64,000 bases of DNA from the NCBI GenBank assembly GCA_015501585.1, contig JADNRY010000202.1, forward strand, positions 46,936 through 110,935, written 5' to 3'. Below the pieces are notes generated by a model. That model saw only the letters and a program-made list of their open reading frames with translations. It ran no database searches and was not told the origin of the DNA. The translations under genes and the position numbers were made by a program. Source of the DNA: Rhodocollybia butyracea (Eukaryota; Basidiomycota; Agaricomycetes; Agaricales; Omphalotaceae). Below are positions 35,360 through 46,689 of this stretch, piece after piece (positions within the stretch are counted from its first letter, which is position 1; each line of letters starts with the position of its first letter).

Positions 35360-36647
35360 TTAGCCCTTTATCCTTGTATGTTTGTTAATGCTGAAATAAG
35401 GATCTGGAGCATTCCACTGATGGAGATCCAAGAAAACGGGACGAAAACGTCGAGGAGGCAAGGGGTTGTACTCGTGGTCCACGAAATCATCAACATCCAT
35501 ATCTTCCGTATCGACAACAGGACTGGGTGGTAACTGGGGTGTAGGTTCACGACGAGTGGACTGACGGGTGGATGGTCGGGTGGGAGATGATGAAATAAAT
35601 GCGGATGTCGAATGTTCAGGAGCGCGAGCGCGTCGAGGGGTTTCTACGCCTGTCATTTCCACGTCCGAGTCCAATGCCGCAGTTTTCTGGCGCATATCCG
35701 GCTCTCGGATAGTTACTTTAGTGGGAGACTTTCGGGGAGATGGGGTAGGCATTGCGGAGACCTGCGTCGATGGCCCAGCAGCTATGGCTTCGTCATCCTG
35801 AGGCGCGGGAGACAACTTTGGCTTCTTAGGAGAATCTTTGCTGGGAAGTTCTCTCAACGCGCGTTTTGCCGTTGTTTTGCGCGGCGAAATACGAGTGGCA
35901 TCGACCGGCTGCTTGCTTTCAGCTTTAATCGCGTCTCGGATGCTCTTGCAGTATGTGTCCATAGTGGTCGCGACGGAATTTCGAGCATTATCGTATCCAG
36001 GCCCGATGTCTCTAATGAAAGCAGCCGTGTCGACCTAGATTGAATGATGAGCAGTGGAAACACCGCAAAGAAGAAATATCGCACCTTCAGAATCTTGCAT
36101 ACCCAGTTGAATATGCCATACTTTATCTTCGGATTCTCGCGGGCGATGTTAATACCTTTCCCCAGTTCGAAATATCTCAACTCGGCTTTCACACACCACG
36201 AGAGGAACATTCCGCCGTATGGAGTCCTGTATTTTTCGACCAGCGATTGGTATGAGGCTTTATTGCTATTTCCAGAACGCGTTTGTCGCTGATTACTGGG
36301 GCTGCTTGAAGCGACATCGGCGAGGGCAGCACGAACATCGTCAAGGCATTTCGTAAACTCTGGTTTCTTCAAACAAGCATTGGCGCGGGCACTTTCGAGT
36401 TCGACAGTGGTGTTCTTCAGTCTGTAAAGCGTGATTGGATTGTGATTATTAAATTGGGGTCATGGGCGACATACTGTTCAGACGCGATTAAAGCACAAGC
36501 GGCTGGTAGCCCCGTCGGATATCTTAACGAGTGACCTGAGCCCTGAGAAGTCTTTGCATTGACAGTATATATGAGATCTTGTGCTCTTTTAAATGTTTCT
36601 GCGTCGGTGCCACAGAGTTGTTGCAGCAGATGGTCGTGTTGAGACAT
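35360..36647 (-). CDS. ORC6: Origin recognition complex subunit 6
   Basis: Start MSQHDHLLQQLCGTDAETFK at 36647. The N-terminal TFIIB-like half contains RAQDLIYTVNAKTSQGSGHS, LPAACALIASEQLKNTTVEL and ACLKKPEFTKCLDDVRAALA. The second cyclin-like repeat has IFNWVCKILKVDTAAFI. A Ser/Pro/Lys linker follows (TRISPRKTTAKRALRELPSK, several SP motifs suitable for CDK phosphorylation). The C-terminus FRPVFLDLHQWNAPDPYFS is a compact hydrophobic segment, where ORC6 binds the ORC core in other species. ORC6 takes part in MCM loading. About four introns. Confidence 0.75.
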
Positions 36648-37163
36648 GTTCTAAGCATTTATATAATTAGGCGCACAGATCATTCTTAGGCGCTGGCCGC
36701 AGTAGTGGCTTGTTTTAGGATAAGATAAAATAGGCGGTATCATGGCGTCGCCGAGTTTCGTGGGCGCCTATTCTACTTATTCCCGACTCTACGCTACATC
36801 TCAGCTTCAGCTCTGGAGATCACATCTCCTCGTCCCCCTCCCACCAGGACTCGTATATTTGATCACCAGCGTCAATAGGGCGTTCCAGCTTGGCTTTCCC
36901 GCGTGTGCTATTTTATTCTCGCAGAGAATTGTTTTCCTCCTCCACCTCCCACCCGCGGGGCCAAGCCCCAGGCAAACACACAATACATCGTCCTCCTCAG
37001 GGCTTTATCATTTCTTTATATTTATCTACCGCTCGATAGCCGGAACAATATCTTATCTACTGTTCACTCTCGGCGTGATACATCCACGATAATCACAAAC
37101 GATATATTTGGAACCTACATAGAGCATTATAGTTCCTCAAGGCAATTTTTATCAACGATGAGC
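36648..37163. other. Intergenic between ORC6 start and epimerase stop
   Basis: A 350-bp open frame (36742-37092, +) has no protein-like pattern beyond hydrophobic low-complexity sequence and no family match was recognised. It is treated as spacer, including the ORC6 promoter. Confidence 0.45.
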
Positions 37164-38241
37164 CTACTCTTTCACGGCCAACTCGACAATCTGATCAGAA
37201 CCGGGATATTCTGGGAGGTTCAGCTCAAATTTCTCTTCCAACGACCTGTAAATGCAGTGAGGACAGACACTGAATTAACTGAAATCGTGACCCACTTTGG
37301 AATGAAGCGTCCACCAACAAAATGGCGACCACGGAACGAACGTACACCGAGTTTCGGGGCAGTCAAACTAACAAGAACATCAGGTTGAAGACCGACGCCT
37401 TCCACGTTCCCTTCCTCAACGTCCCAGCCAGAAGGAATGTCTACGGAAACGATAGGAAGGCCAGAATTGGTTAGGAGAGGCAGGGCAGAGTCAAATGGGG
37501 TCCGGATAGGCCCTTTGAAAGAGAATCCAAAAACGGCATCTAGAATCACATTCGAAGAGGATAGTGAATCCTGAAGAAGAGAAGTATCATTAGAAGGAGG
37601 AATCGTTTTGATATCCATGTTGTCGCATTGAGCCTTGAGTCTCTGCAAAGCAAATGTGTACGCTATCAATTGGACCACTTGAACAGATATACCTTGTAAA
37701 TGTCTTTGGATCCTGGCTGAGCAGTGAAATCAACGAAAAAACATCAATACTCAAGGTTTTGAAAGGTACCTTGGGCATGAAGATTACGGGATTGTAGCCA
37801 AACATGCCTGAGTTGCATGATTAGAGTGGGTAAATGGCTATATAACAGATGGCGAACCCAAATGACGGGCAGCTACTAGACCATCTCCCCCTGTGGAGAC
37901 GAATTTAAATAATGGAAACTGGAGAGTAAGCATCGAGATGGATGTACCTTGATTTCCAGGACCACAGCATACGAGAACGTTAGGATACTCGTTCTTGTTA
38001 TAGACACGAGCAAGAGCTTGAGCGCATGCTAGGCCAGCAAGTTCCATGAGCTGACATTTGGGATTGCAGTTAGTGTGCACCAAAGTCGAGGCCGAGGATA
38101 AAAACCTGATCAATACTGAAAGCTCCGGCTTGGTTCATGAGTTCTTCGTCAATCTAAAGCATGTATAAGTGCATCTTAGCGTATAATAGGCGGGTGTCGC
38201 ACTTGTTGAGCCAATTTTGCAGTTAGATATCTCAGCGACAT
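37164..38241 (-). CDS. NAXE: NAD(P)H-hydrate epimerase (YjeF N-terminal domain)
   Basis: Repairs damaged NAD(P)HX by interconverting its epimers. Start [20 protein letters not shown] at 38241; then [29 protein letters not shown], the nucleotide-binding [20 protein letters not shown] (split by an intron), [65 protein letters not shown] and the final exon [20 protein letters not shown]. About six introns. The gene looks intact. Partial copies, introns included, are found at 42726-42893, 46217-46575 and 56790-57055. It is divergent from the NmrA-like gene. Confidence 0.9.
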
Positions 38242-38949
38242 GGTGAGTGACGTCAAGGGATAGATCGGCCCAGAGCGCCTGCGGTCCCATAAAGGAAACG
38301 GCCGGTCCCTGTACCGGCGCGGCCAGCGAGCTCGACGACAGGGATGGTAGCAGGCCTCTAATGTAAAGTAAAGGCTAGCTTAGTACCTGATTACATAGTA
38401 AATACGATGGTGCATTAGACCCCAACGGGATGGAGGAAGGGTGATAGGGCAAAACCATGTCCCCATACAGGACTGTGGCTTTTTCAGCTCACGGACAGCT
38501 TCTCGCGTAGTCCTCGCCTATGGGAGCTGCCAAACCCCATGCAACTGGTGGTGAAACCAGCACGCCAGCACCCACCCCAGGGTGTTACGCATATTAACAA
38601 GATTCGATGGCTGTTAACTTTACTTGAAGGATCGCTCGAGTCCCGATGCAGTGCAAACCTATGATATTTAAATCAAGAGACCGGTAGCTCAAGGAAACAC
38701 AACGGCTTGTAACTAGTAGGCTGGCTTTCGGAAGAGGAACGGCGTTTTTTCGAGTCTAAGTAGCGGGATAGCCACTTTCATAGATTGGTTATCCCGACGG
38801 ATCAATCGTACTAGGATTTCTAAGTTGACCAAGCAAGGCGTACTCAATCCCGTTTCTTGAAACAGGACTGATAATTTATATAATCCTCAGAAATAGAGCA
38901 ACGTATATAAGGTAAACCACAAACTCGACGTCCTCCAAACACTTCCACC
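38242..38949. promoter_or_regulatory. Divergent intergenic region, NAXE / NmrA-like gene
   Basis: A 708-bp spacer between two divergent start codons. TATATAAGG at 38904-38912, 38 bp before the NmrA-like ATG, is a likely TATA box. No other gene was recognised. Confidence 0.5.
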
Positions 38950-39849
38950 ATGCATCTTGTAATCGGAACAGGCAAAGTCGGCCGTCCACTCTCGGAACAC
39001 TTCCACAAGTCGAATGTTCCAGCTCTCTCTACCACGCGTTCAGGGAAGGTCCCCGCCCCACTTACTGGTGTAGCCTTCGACTGGACTGACCCTTCAACCT
39101 TTCAAAATGCTTTCACTTACGCAGAGGCAAGGTCAGACGTGATACAGAGCATCTTCATGACCCCTCCTCCGGTTCACGACATGCTCGCCGCGTTGAAGCC
39201 TTTCATAGATGTTGCCGTGGAAAAAGGCGTGAAGAGGTTTGTTCTTCTCAGCTCTACCTTGGTTCCACCAGGGCCCTTTGGCCATGGCACGGTGCACAGA
39301 TATATTGCCGGTTTGGGGGTAGAGTACGTATCCGTTCGGCCTTCGTGGTTCTTCTGTACGCGTTTGCTTTGTTTCCACTCATACTAGCTTTATAACAGTG
39401 TTTAACTTACAGCAAACTTCATTCCCTCATTGGGTCGCACTGACCCCGTAGGCCGTACCGTCACCTCGGCTACAGGTTCTTCTAAAACCGGCTTTGTTGA
39501 TCCGAGAGATATTGCGGATTGCGCGTATCATGCTATGACAGACCAAGTACCATTGAACGGAAGCTACTATGTCTTTGGGCCCGAGCTTCTTTCCTATCGC
39601 GAGGTCAGTTCCTCCTGTACTTATTCTAACAGCATATTTTACCTGTCTTTCACTAGGTCGCCATAACACTTTCTTCTGTAACTGGAAAAAACATTGGCTA
39701 GATTCGAGGATGCGGTTAAGAACGGGGCAGAGGAGAAGCTTTTTCGCAAAGAATTCGAAGTTGAGGAGATCGAAGAGAAACGAGAAGTTTGGTTTGGTAA
39801 AAGAAGACTTCACGACTACTTTGAGGAGAACAAAGATATGTTTACAAAC
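38950..39849 (+). pseudogene. NmrA-like / festuclavine-dehydrogenase-like NAD(P)-binding protein, C-terminally broken
   Basis: Start MHLVIGTGKVGRPLSEHFHK, the Rossmann loop; then VAFDWTDPSTFQNAF, MLAALKPFIDVAVEKGVKRF, VLLSSTLVPPGPFG, LGVEYVSVRPSWFF, and after an intron NFIPSLGRTDPVGRTV and TGFVDPRDIADCAYHAMTD. This is the EasG/NmrA type of short reductase. After SYREVAITLSSVTGKNIG a stop (TAG near 39699) ends the frame. The expected C-terminal tail continues in the next frame from 39680 (LARFEDAVKNGAEEKLF to KDMFTN, stop at 39849), but about 30 residues that the family has in between are absent. An internal deletion with frame change is the best reading. It could still make a truncated protein. 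Confidence 0.7.
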
Positions 39850-42700
39850 TGAATCACTAGTAGTTACAGTGTAGAATAGATACAACGCCAGAAGCCCTTC
39901 TATGGCCAAAGGATTGATGATAAGTCTATGTGAAACGAGAGAAGATAGTATACTACAACGATAAACATGTTCCAGCGTTATTTGGGTATTTACGTGTAGG
40001 TATGCGAAAGGTGCTATAAAACAACCTAACAAAAACACTACCGCACCTAACCAGACTATCGATATGTAAGGGAGCGAGGGCGGGTTGTCAGAGATTCCCC
40101 GGGGGAAAGTCTTGTAATATCGGATGTACGCGCGCGACTGCTCCAGGTTCAAGACTGTAGCGCTAACGTGGGTAACTAAGCTTAGACAACTCTTAGAACT
40201 AAGTCGAGAGAAGCCTAGTTGGGGTGTACGAGTGTACGAGGGAACCAGGTGTGTATGTCCAAATCAATTAACCAAAACCAAAACCAATACAACGAAACTA
40301 GGATTCTCCTAGGCAAACTCTGGCTCTAGCTAGAATAGTAATCTCGAGGTTTGTCAACAACCCTAGGCAAACTCTGGCTGTAAGGATCTAGGCGGAATCC
40401 TTCGAGCGCGGTTACAAACTGGAAACCAAAGTGCGGATACGCTCCGTACTTCTGTTGTTCAGCCGAACTGGGAAAGTTGGTTTGAGATGTGAAAGGATGT
40501 GAGTGTAGAACGGTTCCGAAGTGCCTATGGGATGTAAGACTCGTGTCGGGATCGTCCAAGGGACTAATGTAGGGACGGCAGGTCCGTACAGGCGATAGAA
40601 TGAACTTGGCGAGTAAGCCTAAGAGTAGATGAGTTTCCAACTCGAAGGGTAGGACCCACTAAGTGCAAGCGGCTTTGATAGCGATATGAGCGGAAGCGGA
40701 AGGTCAAGCAGTAGCTGACCTGATGCGGCGCAAACAGAGCGGAACCAAATAGATGATAGTAAATTGCAGAGGTTGTGAAAACGATGGAGTGAAGAAACAG
40801 AGTTAAAGAAACAGATAAAGCGAGAAACCGGAACACACAAGGGCACACGAGTCAAGGGGTTAAGCAATATTTCCAATCTACTGTACTTGACATGGTACAG
40901 AACTATATAAAGGGTACTCAAGGACCGGAGTAGCGATAGGTAATAATCTGAGAGTAGAAAAGACAAGAATAGCCAAAAGAAGTACAAGGGATGAAAGACA
41001 ATGATAAACATAAGCGGAAGCAGCGGGATGAGCATAAAGCATATGTATGATTGTAAGAATGATGGAGAATGGATCGGCGGGATCATAGAAAGTGTACGGT
41101 GAAGGAAATAGTAAGACAGAAGCAAAGCGGAAGTGTATCGGAACGGAAATGCGGCGGAAGCGGGTTATGTAATGGTAAGCAGGAAACGTCGGCAGTCTGT
41201 ATATGCCTAGGGCATGACACTGGCACTAGCTGCTGTGATGCCGTAAAGTCCTCGACCAAACTCTGGGCCAAGCTACAATATTGTGAGTGAACTTAATCAC
41301 TAGGAACTCGTACCACAATCTTAGTGGCTCGTCTAACTTCGTGAAGAAGTCAACTAAGGAACCCTCACTCTGGAGCCGAATAATCCCTTACTAGAAGCCG
41401 TCCCCTCTAAGGAAGCAACTAGATTTGAGTCGATCTGGAGTTCGAGAGAACTCTACACACTTAAATTCGATCAAAGATATAAATGGGCTTTGCGAAGCGC
41501 GTGAAGTTTATTACTTTCTTAAGATAACCAAGTCAGGAGGCGTCACGCTACTGATCCCGTGGGGACATTCTACGGAGCACTGGTCTTAGCAGTCAAGTCG
41601 AGGGCAAGAAACTTGTCTTATTGAATAAATATATCTGGCTTATATACTGAGTAGAGAGAGTTTAATACGAAAAATAGATGAAAAAGATACGGAGAGAGAC
41701 GGAAAGAGAGTGGAACAGAGGAATCTGGCTCGGAAAGGAAACTCCAGCCTATATATGGTACACACGATAAAGAAATAGTCCATTCTTGGGTATATATCAG
41801 AGGTAAAATATGATTTCGTGAGGATTAACATAGTTTTAGAGTGTTTTGATCCGAGCGAGGTTTCTCCGATTACTCCACAATTCTCCGGGGTCAGGAGTAC
41901 CTTTGCGCTTCATGATCACTTGCCGCCCGGTTTTCCTTGGGTGAGTTTCATTCTATTCCTCGGATAGTTCTGTCCATCCTGAGTGTGATTAACATTCTCT
42001 CGAGAAGACCTGTTATCTAGCTTTCCAACGACACCACTTATGATAATCTCGAGCAACTGCGCTGAGTATGTACAAGTGATTCCCGATAGTCGGCTTTAAC
42101 GGATAAGACCTTCCGTGTATGATTTCTAAGATCAAATGTTTCGATTTGCCAAGGCTATCCCGGCGCGTAGCTTTCCGTAGGACCGCTAAGCATGTTTCTA
42201 CCGTCCTCACGGTTGCAACCGGTGCTGCGAATAGATCTTTACGGTTTTCCTCGGATCGTTCTGGTCCATTGTTACGGACTGTAAAGTCCACACCTTAACA
42301 TAGCTTGTTGGGGGTCTTAGTGCGAGGGATGCCTTCCCTCATAATTCCTTCCCTCGAGTAACGCGTTGGCTTAGTACTTATCCCGCTTCGAGATGTCCTG
42401 TAGTTTAGAGAGTCTACACTCTTTGGGTATAACTAGATTGATGATCTAGTGTTACATCTCTGGGCAGCCCAGGTATCCTCGCTAGCTTGGCTCTAGGCTA
42501 CGCTTGTGGGCGTACCTTCACGGCTCGCTGAGTATTATTGTTAAGTTCTTTGCCTCGGCAACAGCTATCACGCTCGGGCTCCGTATAACTCTCTTATTGC
42601 ATTGTATAACACGTACAAAGTGTCAAAATGTACGGTTACATGCCTTAGGCCAATTTTAGGCCTAATAGCGTGCATGCCGCTGAAGGAATAATTTACATTC
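39850..42700. other. Gene-free, repeat-like region
   Basis: No gene was recognised. Long minus-strand open frames at 40.3-41.3 kb have Ser/Phe/Leu-rich translations from a pyrimidine-biased strand and look non-coding. The phrase CCTAGGCAAACTCTGGCT occurs twice (about 40310-40330 and 40363-40380), and CAAACTCTGG again near 41259. The base composition resembles LTR or TE remnants, but no LTR pair could be defined. Confidence 0.4.
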
Positions 42701-42702
42701 TA

Positions 42703-42893
42703 CTGGAAGCACCTAGAATAATTCTGAAGAGGAGAACTATCATTAGAAGGAGGAAGTTTGATACTCATGTTGTCGCATTAAGTCTTGAGTCTCTGAGTAC
42801 ACTATCAAATGGACCACTTGAACACAGATATACCTTGTAATTGTCTTTGGATCTCGGCTGAGCAGTGAAATCAACGAAAAAACATCAAAATGA
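42703..42893 (-). pseudogene. NAD(P)HX epimerase gene fragment, copy A (with SDR junction)
   Basis: From 42726 the sequence matches the NAXE gene at 37571-37739, including intron sequence (TGAGCAGTGAAATCAACGAA). Immediately before it, CTACTGGAAGCACCTAGAAT matches the SDR fragment end at 56766-56790, so this copy shares a chimeric junction with the copy at 56790. It has small indels and no open frame. Confidence 0.85.
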
Positions 42894-42905
42894 ATGGCTA
42901 TATGT

Positions 42906-42954
42906 ACTTGCGAGTGTGGGCCATTGCGCAAGCGCGTGGCAGGTACAAGTCCTG
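42906..42954 (+). repeat. Dispersed repeat with tRNA B-box-like core, copy 2
   Basis: ACTTGCGAGTGTGGGCCATT...GTGGCAGGTACAAGTCCTG. It begins about 12 bp after the end of NAXE fragment copy A. Confidence 0.65.
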
Positions 42955-44861
42955 CAACCTGCAGCTGGGCATAGGATCACAATTCTCTGAGCACTTGGCA
43001 ACGACAATGGATAAGACCCAGTCAAAAGTCCAGATGGCCAGGCTGGACCAGAGCATGTAAAAATGAAAATGTTGGCACGATCTGCTGTCATCTGCTCCGG
43101 TCCGAAAAATTGTACACTTGACTGAAGTCAAGATTTGAAGATGCATAATAGTCAGCATGTTGTATGCAAGGGATGGAACCAAAAACAAGCAGGGTAATAG
43201 AAGACAAAGGTGCTACTGATAAAAGCAATAAATATGGTGAAGGAAACAGGGGGCAAATGAAAGCTCACACTGAAGACATTGAAATACCGAGGAGGTAAAG
43301 AGCGGAGTCTCAAATAGGAGATAAACGCCGTGTGGCAAAAGAACATCACACACATGCATCAAACCACGAATCCATGCCGCAGACTGGAACAGAGACGGTG
43401 TTTAGCACAAGTGAAGAGAAGAATGAAATATCAGCAAAAGCAGCAGTATGCGAAGGAGGTTTCATGCCTTAGTCCTTCTGGACTTGCGAGTGTGGGCCAT
43501 CACGCCAAGCGCGTGGCAGGTACAAGTCCTGTATCTACTAGTTCATTGCAAATCTTCCCGCAGAATTGATCTTCGGAGTTCCTTGCTCAGCAACATTCCG
43601 ACCTGTACCTAATCTCTGTGCTGAGCCCATGAGCACAACCGCTTCGTACTGCGACCCTACCAACACCTAGTACAACCGAAATCCTTCTTTCAGGAATCTC
43701 CTCCAGGACAGCAGAGCTGGAGAACCGAGAGAGAGTAAATGGACGTCGAGTAAAAGCAAATGGATGAGGGGATGGTTGAGTGAGTCCCAGCGATGAAAAA
43801 GGACATGGATTCAATGGAATAACATCGGAAAGAACAGCAGCACAGCGAGTGTACATGTACCATCTGACATGGGAGCTAGTACAAGCAGCCAAGTGTTAGC
43901 GAAGCATCTTGACACTGCATCTCAACTGCGTGAGCGAGTCTTTAATATTTGATGTTTCAAAGAATCATGGCGGTGCAGAGATCTTGGGGAGGAGGTAAGT
44001 CAATACCAACGCGAAGGTGCACAGTCCAATTTCCGAACCCATTGACATCCTCAACCCATGAGCATGCACTTTGTATATGTAGCGAATAGTCGGCCATATT
44101 GAGGGAAGAAGAACCAAAGGAGAGAACCAAAGTTGTGTGAATAGTGGATCGTTGGAGTAAGGGAGTGTTTGGAGGTTCGTGCCCAGCAGAGGCTGTGAAT
44201 CACTAGCGGAGATGCTAGAGCTGGAAGGATGAGGAATGGAAATGGAATGTGCTGCAAGTGAGCATTTGAAGGCGAAAGTGAAGGATATGATTAATAAGAT
44301 TCAAACAAGGGGATTTGGAGATGGATTAGGCTGTGACAAGATAGACGAATACATGTGGAGGCTGGCGCTGAATTAGAGACAGCATAGGAGAGGTATCATG
44401 GACATGAGAACTTGGATGCCGAGGCTGGTAGCCAAGCTCCAAGGGCTGGAAAAGCACTTTGGCACTTTGTTTCCTCCTCATACATGAAAGCGAGCTACCG
44501 ATCCACTTCTCAAAAACCAAGAGAGGATACAGCGAGCTGGTAAAGCACTGCACAAAACCTACACATCCCATATCCTCTTCTCATTGTTCCACTAAACCTT
44601 ATCCTTCCTATCTACCCGTATCCCTAACCGCTCCAGATCTTCTGGGTTGTCCACGAGAGAGAGAGGTGGCTGGTACGATCCTGATGCTGTAGAGGCGGAT
44701 GGAGGTTGAAAGAGAAGAAAACTATATGTTAGGCGCCCGAGTGCTGGTTATGACAAGACTCGATCACCTCGCTATTAGGATGTGGATACTAATAGTGCTA
44801 GTGAGAATTCATGCGTTGAGGAGCTGTGATAGGAATGGGTGATGCGGAGTGAGCAACCCGA
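42955..44861. other. Gene-free region with one more B-box repeat
   Basis: Only short frames without protein-like patterns. It contains repeat copy 3 at 43482-43531. The rest is purine-biased on the plus strand and may be decayed transposon; no structure could be fixed. Confidence 0.4.
43482..43531 (+). repeat. Dispersed repeat with tRNA B-box-like core, copy 3
   Basis: ACTTGCGAGTGTGGGCCATC...GTGGCAGGTACAAGTCCTG, about 90% identical to copy 2, 576 bp downstream in the same orientation. Confidence 0.65.
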
Positions 44862-45010
44862 GGTCACATGTCATATGCTTTGACATCCCAAATATATCGA
44901 AACTAATCTCCTTATTGGGTCAACCTGATTCAGACAAAAGGAAGCCTAATTTGGACAAATTCCCATGCGAAACCCGCCATAAGGACGAGCCTTCATTACA
45001 TTCAGGACTC
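44862..45010 (-). repeat. Dispersed repeat R1, copy 2 (uninterrupted)
   Basis: Reverse of the copy at 18104-18262; contains GACATCCCAAATATATCGAA, CTAATCTCCTTATTGGGTCA and CATTACATTCAGGACTCGT. It serves as the empty-site reference for the element inserted in copy 3. Confidence 0.8.
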
Positions 45011-45215
45011 GTAATATAGATGGATATCGCTGTAAACTTGTAGTTCAACTCACCAATATTGCAGTGAAAGAACAAAGAAACCACAAATCCCTGAACTGCA
45101 TATGCACGGATAGAAAGTTGCACTTCAAGTAGCACATAAAAGGTAAACAAGAAAACAAGAAACAAAGTGGAATATCGAGAAGCTGAAATTTGGTAGGAAT
45201 CTGAACGCGGAGGAG

Positions 45216-46212
45216 ATGAGCCAACCCGAGGTCACATGGCAAATGCTTTGACATCCCAAATATATCGAAACTAATCTCCTTATTCACTATGCCAGCGTCA
45301 AATAATATCGGGCGAAATTTTTTGCGAAATTATCCTTGTAATTGCTTACCTTTTTCGGTATAAATGTCGCTTGAAATTCTCCGATAATTTCCTCTGAAAA
45401 ATAGATTGTAATTCATTGTCTTTTTCAATACAAATTTCATCTGTAATCTATTGTCTTTTTCGAGCGAAAAAGATAAGGAGATTGCTTATCTTTTTCGCCC
45501 GTGATTAATTGAAAATTTCAAGCGATATTTTTACAAGGTAATAATTGGACAATGATTGGGCAGGAACTGGGCAAGAATTGGTAGCTCCATCATGTGATGT
45601 AGATATGACACAGCATTGCCAAATGTGGCTTATCCGAGGTGTGAAAGTTATATACCATGGCCACAATTAACGGTCTTGGATCCTCTTTCTAAGATAGTTT
45701 GAGATTGTACCAATATCCCATTTAACTTTATCTCATTACAGTGTGGCTATTTGCTTGGTTTACAGTATTTACACGTTAGATTTATGCCAAAAGGCTACAA
45801 CAGACATCATATCTACATCACATGATCGCGCTGTCCAATTCTTGCCCAGTCATTGTCCAATTATTACCTTGTAAAAATATCGCTCGAAATTTTCAATTAA
45901 TCACAAGCGAAAAAGATAAGCAATCTCCTTATCTTTTTCACTTGAAAAAGACAATAGATTACAGACGAAATTTGTATTGAAAAAGACAATGAATTACAAT
46001 CTATTTTTCAGAGGAAATTATCGGAGAATTTCAAGCGAAATTTATACTGAAAAAGGTAAGTAATTACAAGGATAATTTAAAAATTTCGCCCTTTTTTGAC
46101 GCTGGCGTAGTGATTGGGTCAACCCGATTTAGACAAAAGGAAGCCTAATTCGGATAAATTCCCACGCGAAACCGGCCATAAGGACGAGCCTTCATTACAT
46201 TCAGGACTCGTA
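45216..46212 (-). repeat. Dispersed repeat R1, copy 3, split by a CACTA-type element
   Basis: The left part 45216-45284 ends in CTCCTTATT and the right part 46113-46212 begins ATTGGGTCAACCC. Joined across one ATT they equal copy 2, which shows a clean insertion with a 3-bp duplication. Confidence 0.85.
45285..46112. mobile_element. Non-autonomous CACTA-type foldback element with ~310-bp inverted arms
   Basis: 828 bp, starting CACTATGCCAGCGTCAAA and ending, in reverse complement, CACTACGCCAGCGTCAAA. The inverted arms are 45285-45609 and 45805-46112, about 90% identical, around a unique loop of roughly 195 bp. Flanked by ATT on both sides. CACTA termini and a 3-bp duplication are the marks of the CACTA (En/Spm, CMC) superfamily. 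No transposase frame; the arms are AT-rich and repeat the phrases CTTATCTTTTTCG and TTGTCTTTTTC. It must depend on a transposase made elsewhere. Confidence 0.88.
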
Positions 46213-46216
46213 ATAA

Positions 46217-46575
46217 ATGATACTAGACTTTGGAGACGAATTAAATAATCGAAACTGGAGATTAAGCAACGAGATGGATGTGCCTTGATTTCTAGGACCA
46301 CAGGATACGAGAATGTTAGGATATCCGTTCTTATTATTGAGTCATAGACACGAGCAAGAGCTTGAGCACATGCTACGCCCATGAGCTGGTATTGCGGTTA
46401 ATGTACAGGCCCGGGATACAAACCTGATCAATACTGAAAGCCCCGGATGAGTTCCTCGTCAATCTAAAACATGTATAAGTGCATCTCAGCGTATAATATG
46501 TAGGCCAGTGTCGCGCTTGTTGAGCCAATTTTGCAGCAGGTATTTCAGCGACATGGTGAGTGACGTCAGAGTGAC
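46217..46575 (-). pseudogene. NAD(P)HX epimerase gene fragment, copy B (5' exons and introns)
   Basis: Matches the NAXE gene at about 37880-38262, including the first exons, introns and start codon region (TTTTGCAGCAGGTATTTCAGCGACATGGTGAGTGACGTC against the same order in the intact gene). Small deletions remove several codons. It directly follows repeat R1 copy 3. Confidence 0.88.
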
Positions 46576-46607
46576 GCAAGGAGCTGTGATGTGACGTGAT
46601 CAAACTG

Positions 46608-46672
46608 AGGTTCCTTCTTCTTAGCTCTACCTTGGTTCGCCCGTTTGCCATGGTAGGCGCACAGATATGCCG
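46608..46672 (+). pseudogene. NmrA-like gene fragment
   Basis: GTTCCTTCTTCTTAGCTCTA, CCTTGGTTCGCCCGTTTG and CATGGTAGGCGCACAGATAT parallel 39241-39305 of the NmrA-like gene (the exon stretch coding VLLSSTLVPPGPFGHG). It sits next to NAXE copy B in the same relative orientation as at the source locus, but with the intervening 1 kb gone. Confidence 0.75.
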
Positions 46673-46689
46673 ATGAATCCCGCTCCACC

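Noticed and set aside
36742..37092. 116-codon plus-strand open frame upstream of ORC6
   Set aside because: Hydrophobic low-complexity translation without a recognisable domain; fits promoter or spacer.
40326..41271. Overlapping minus-strand open frames of 60-170 codons
   Set aside because: Composition is Ser/Phe/Leu-rich from a pyrimidine-biased strand; no motif, no conserved order, no intron pattern. More likely decayed LTR or spacer.
41640..42660. Possible LTR remnant
   Set aside because: No matching second copy, no polypurine tract or target duplication could be found.
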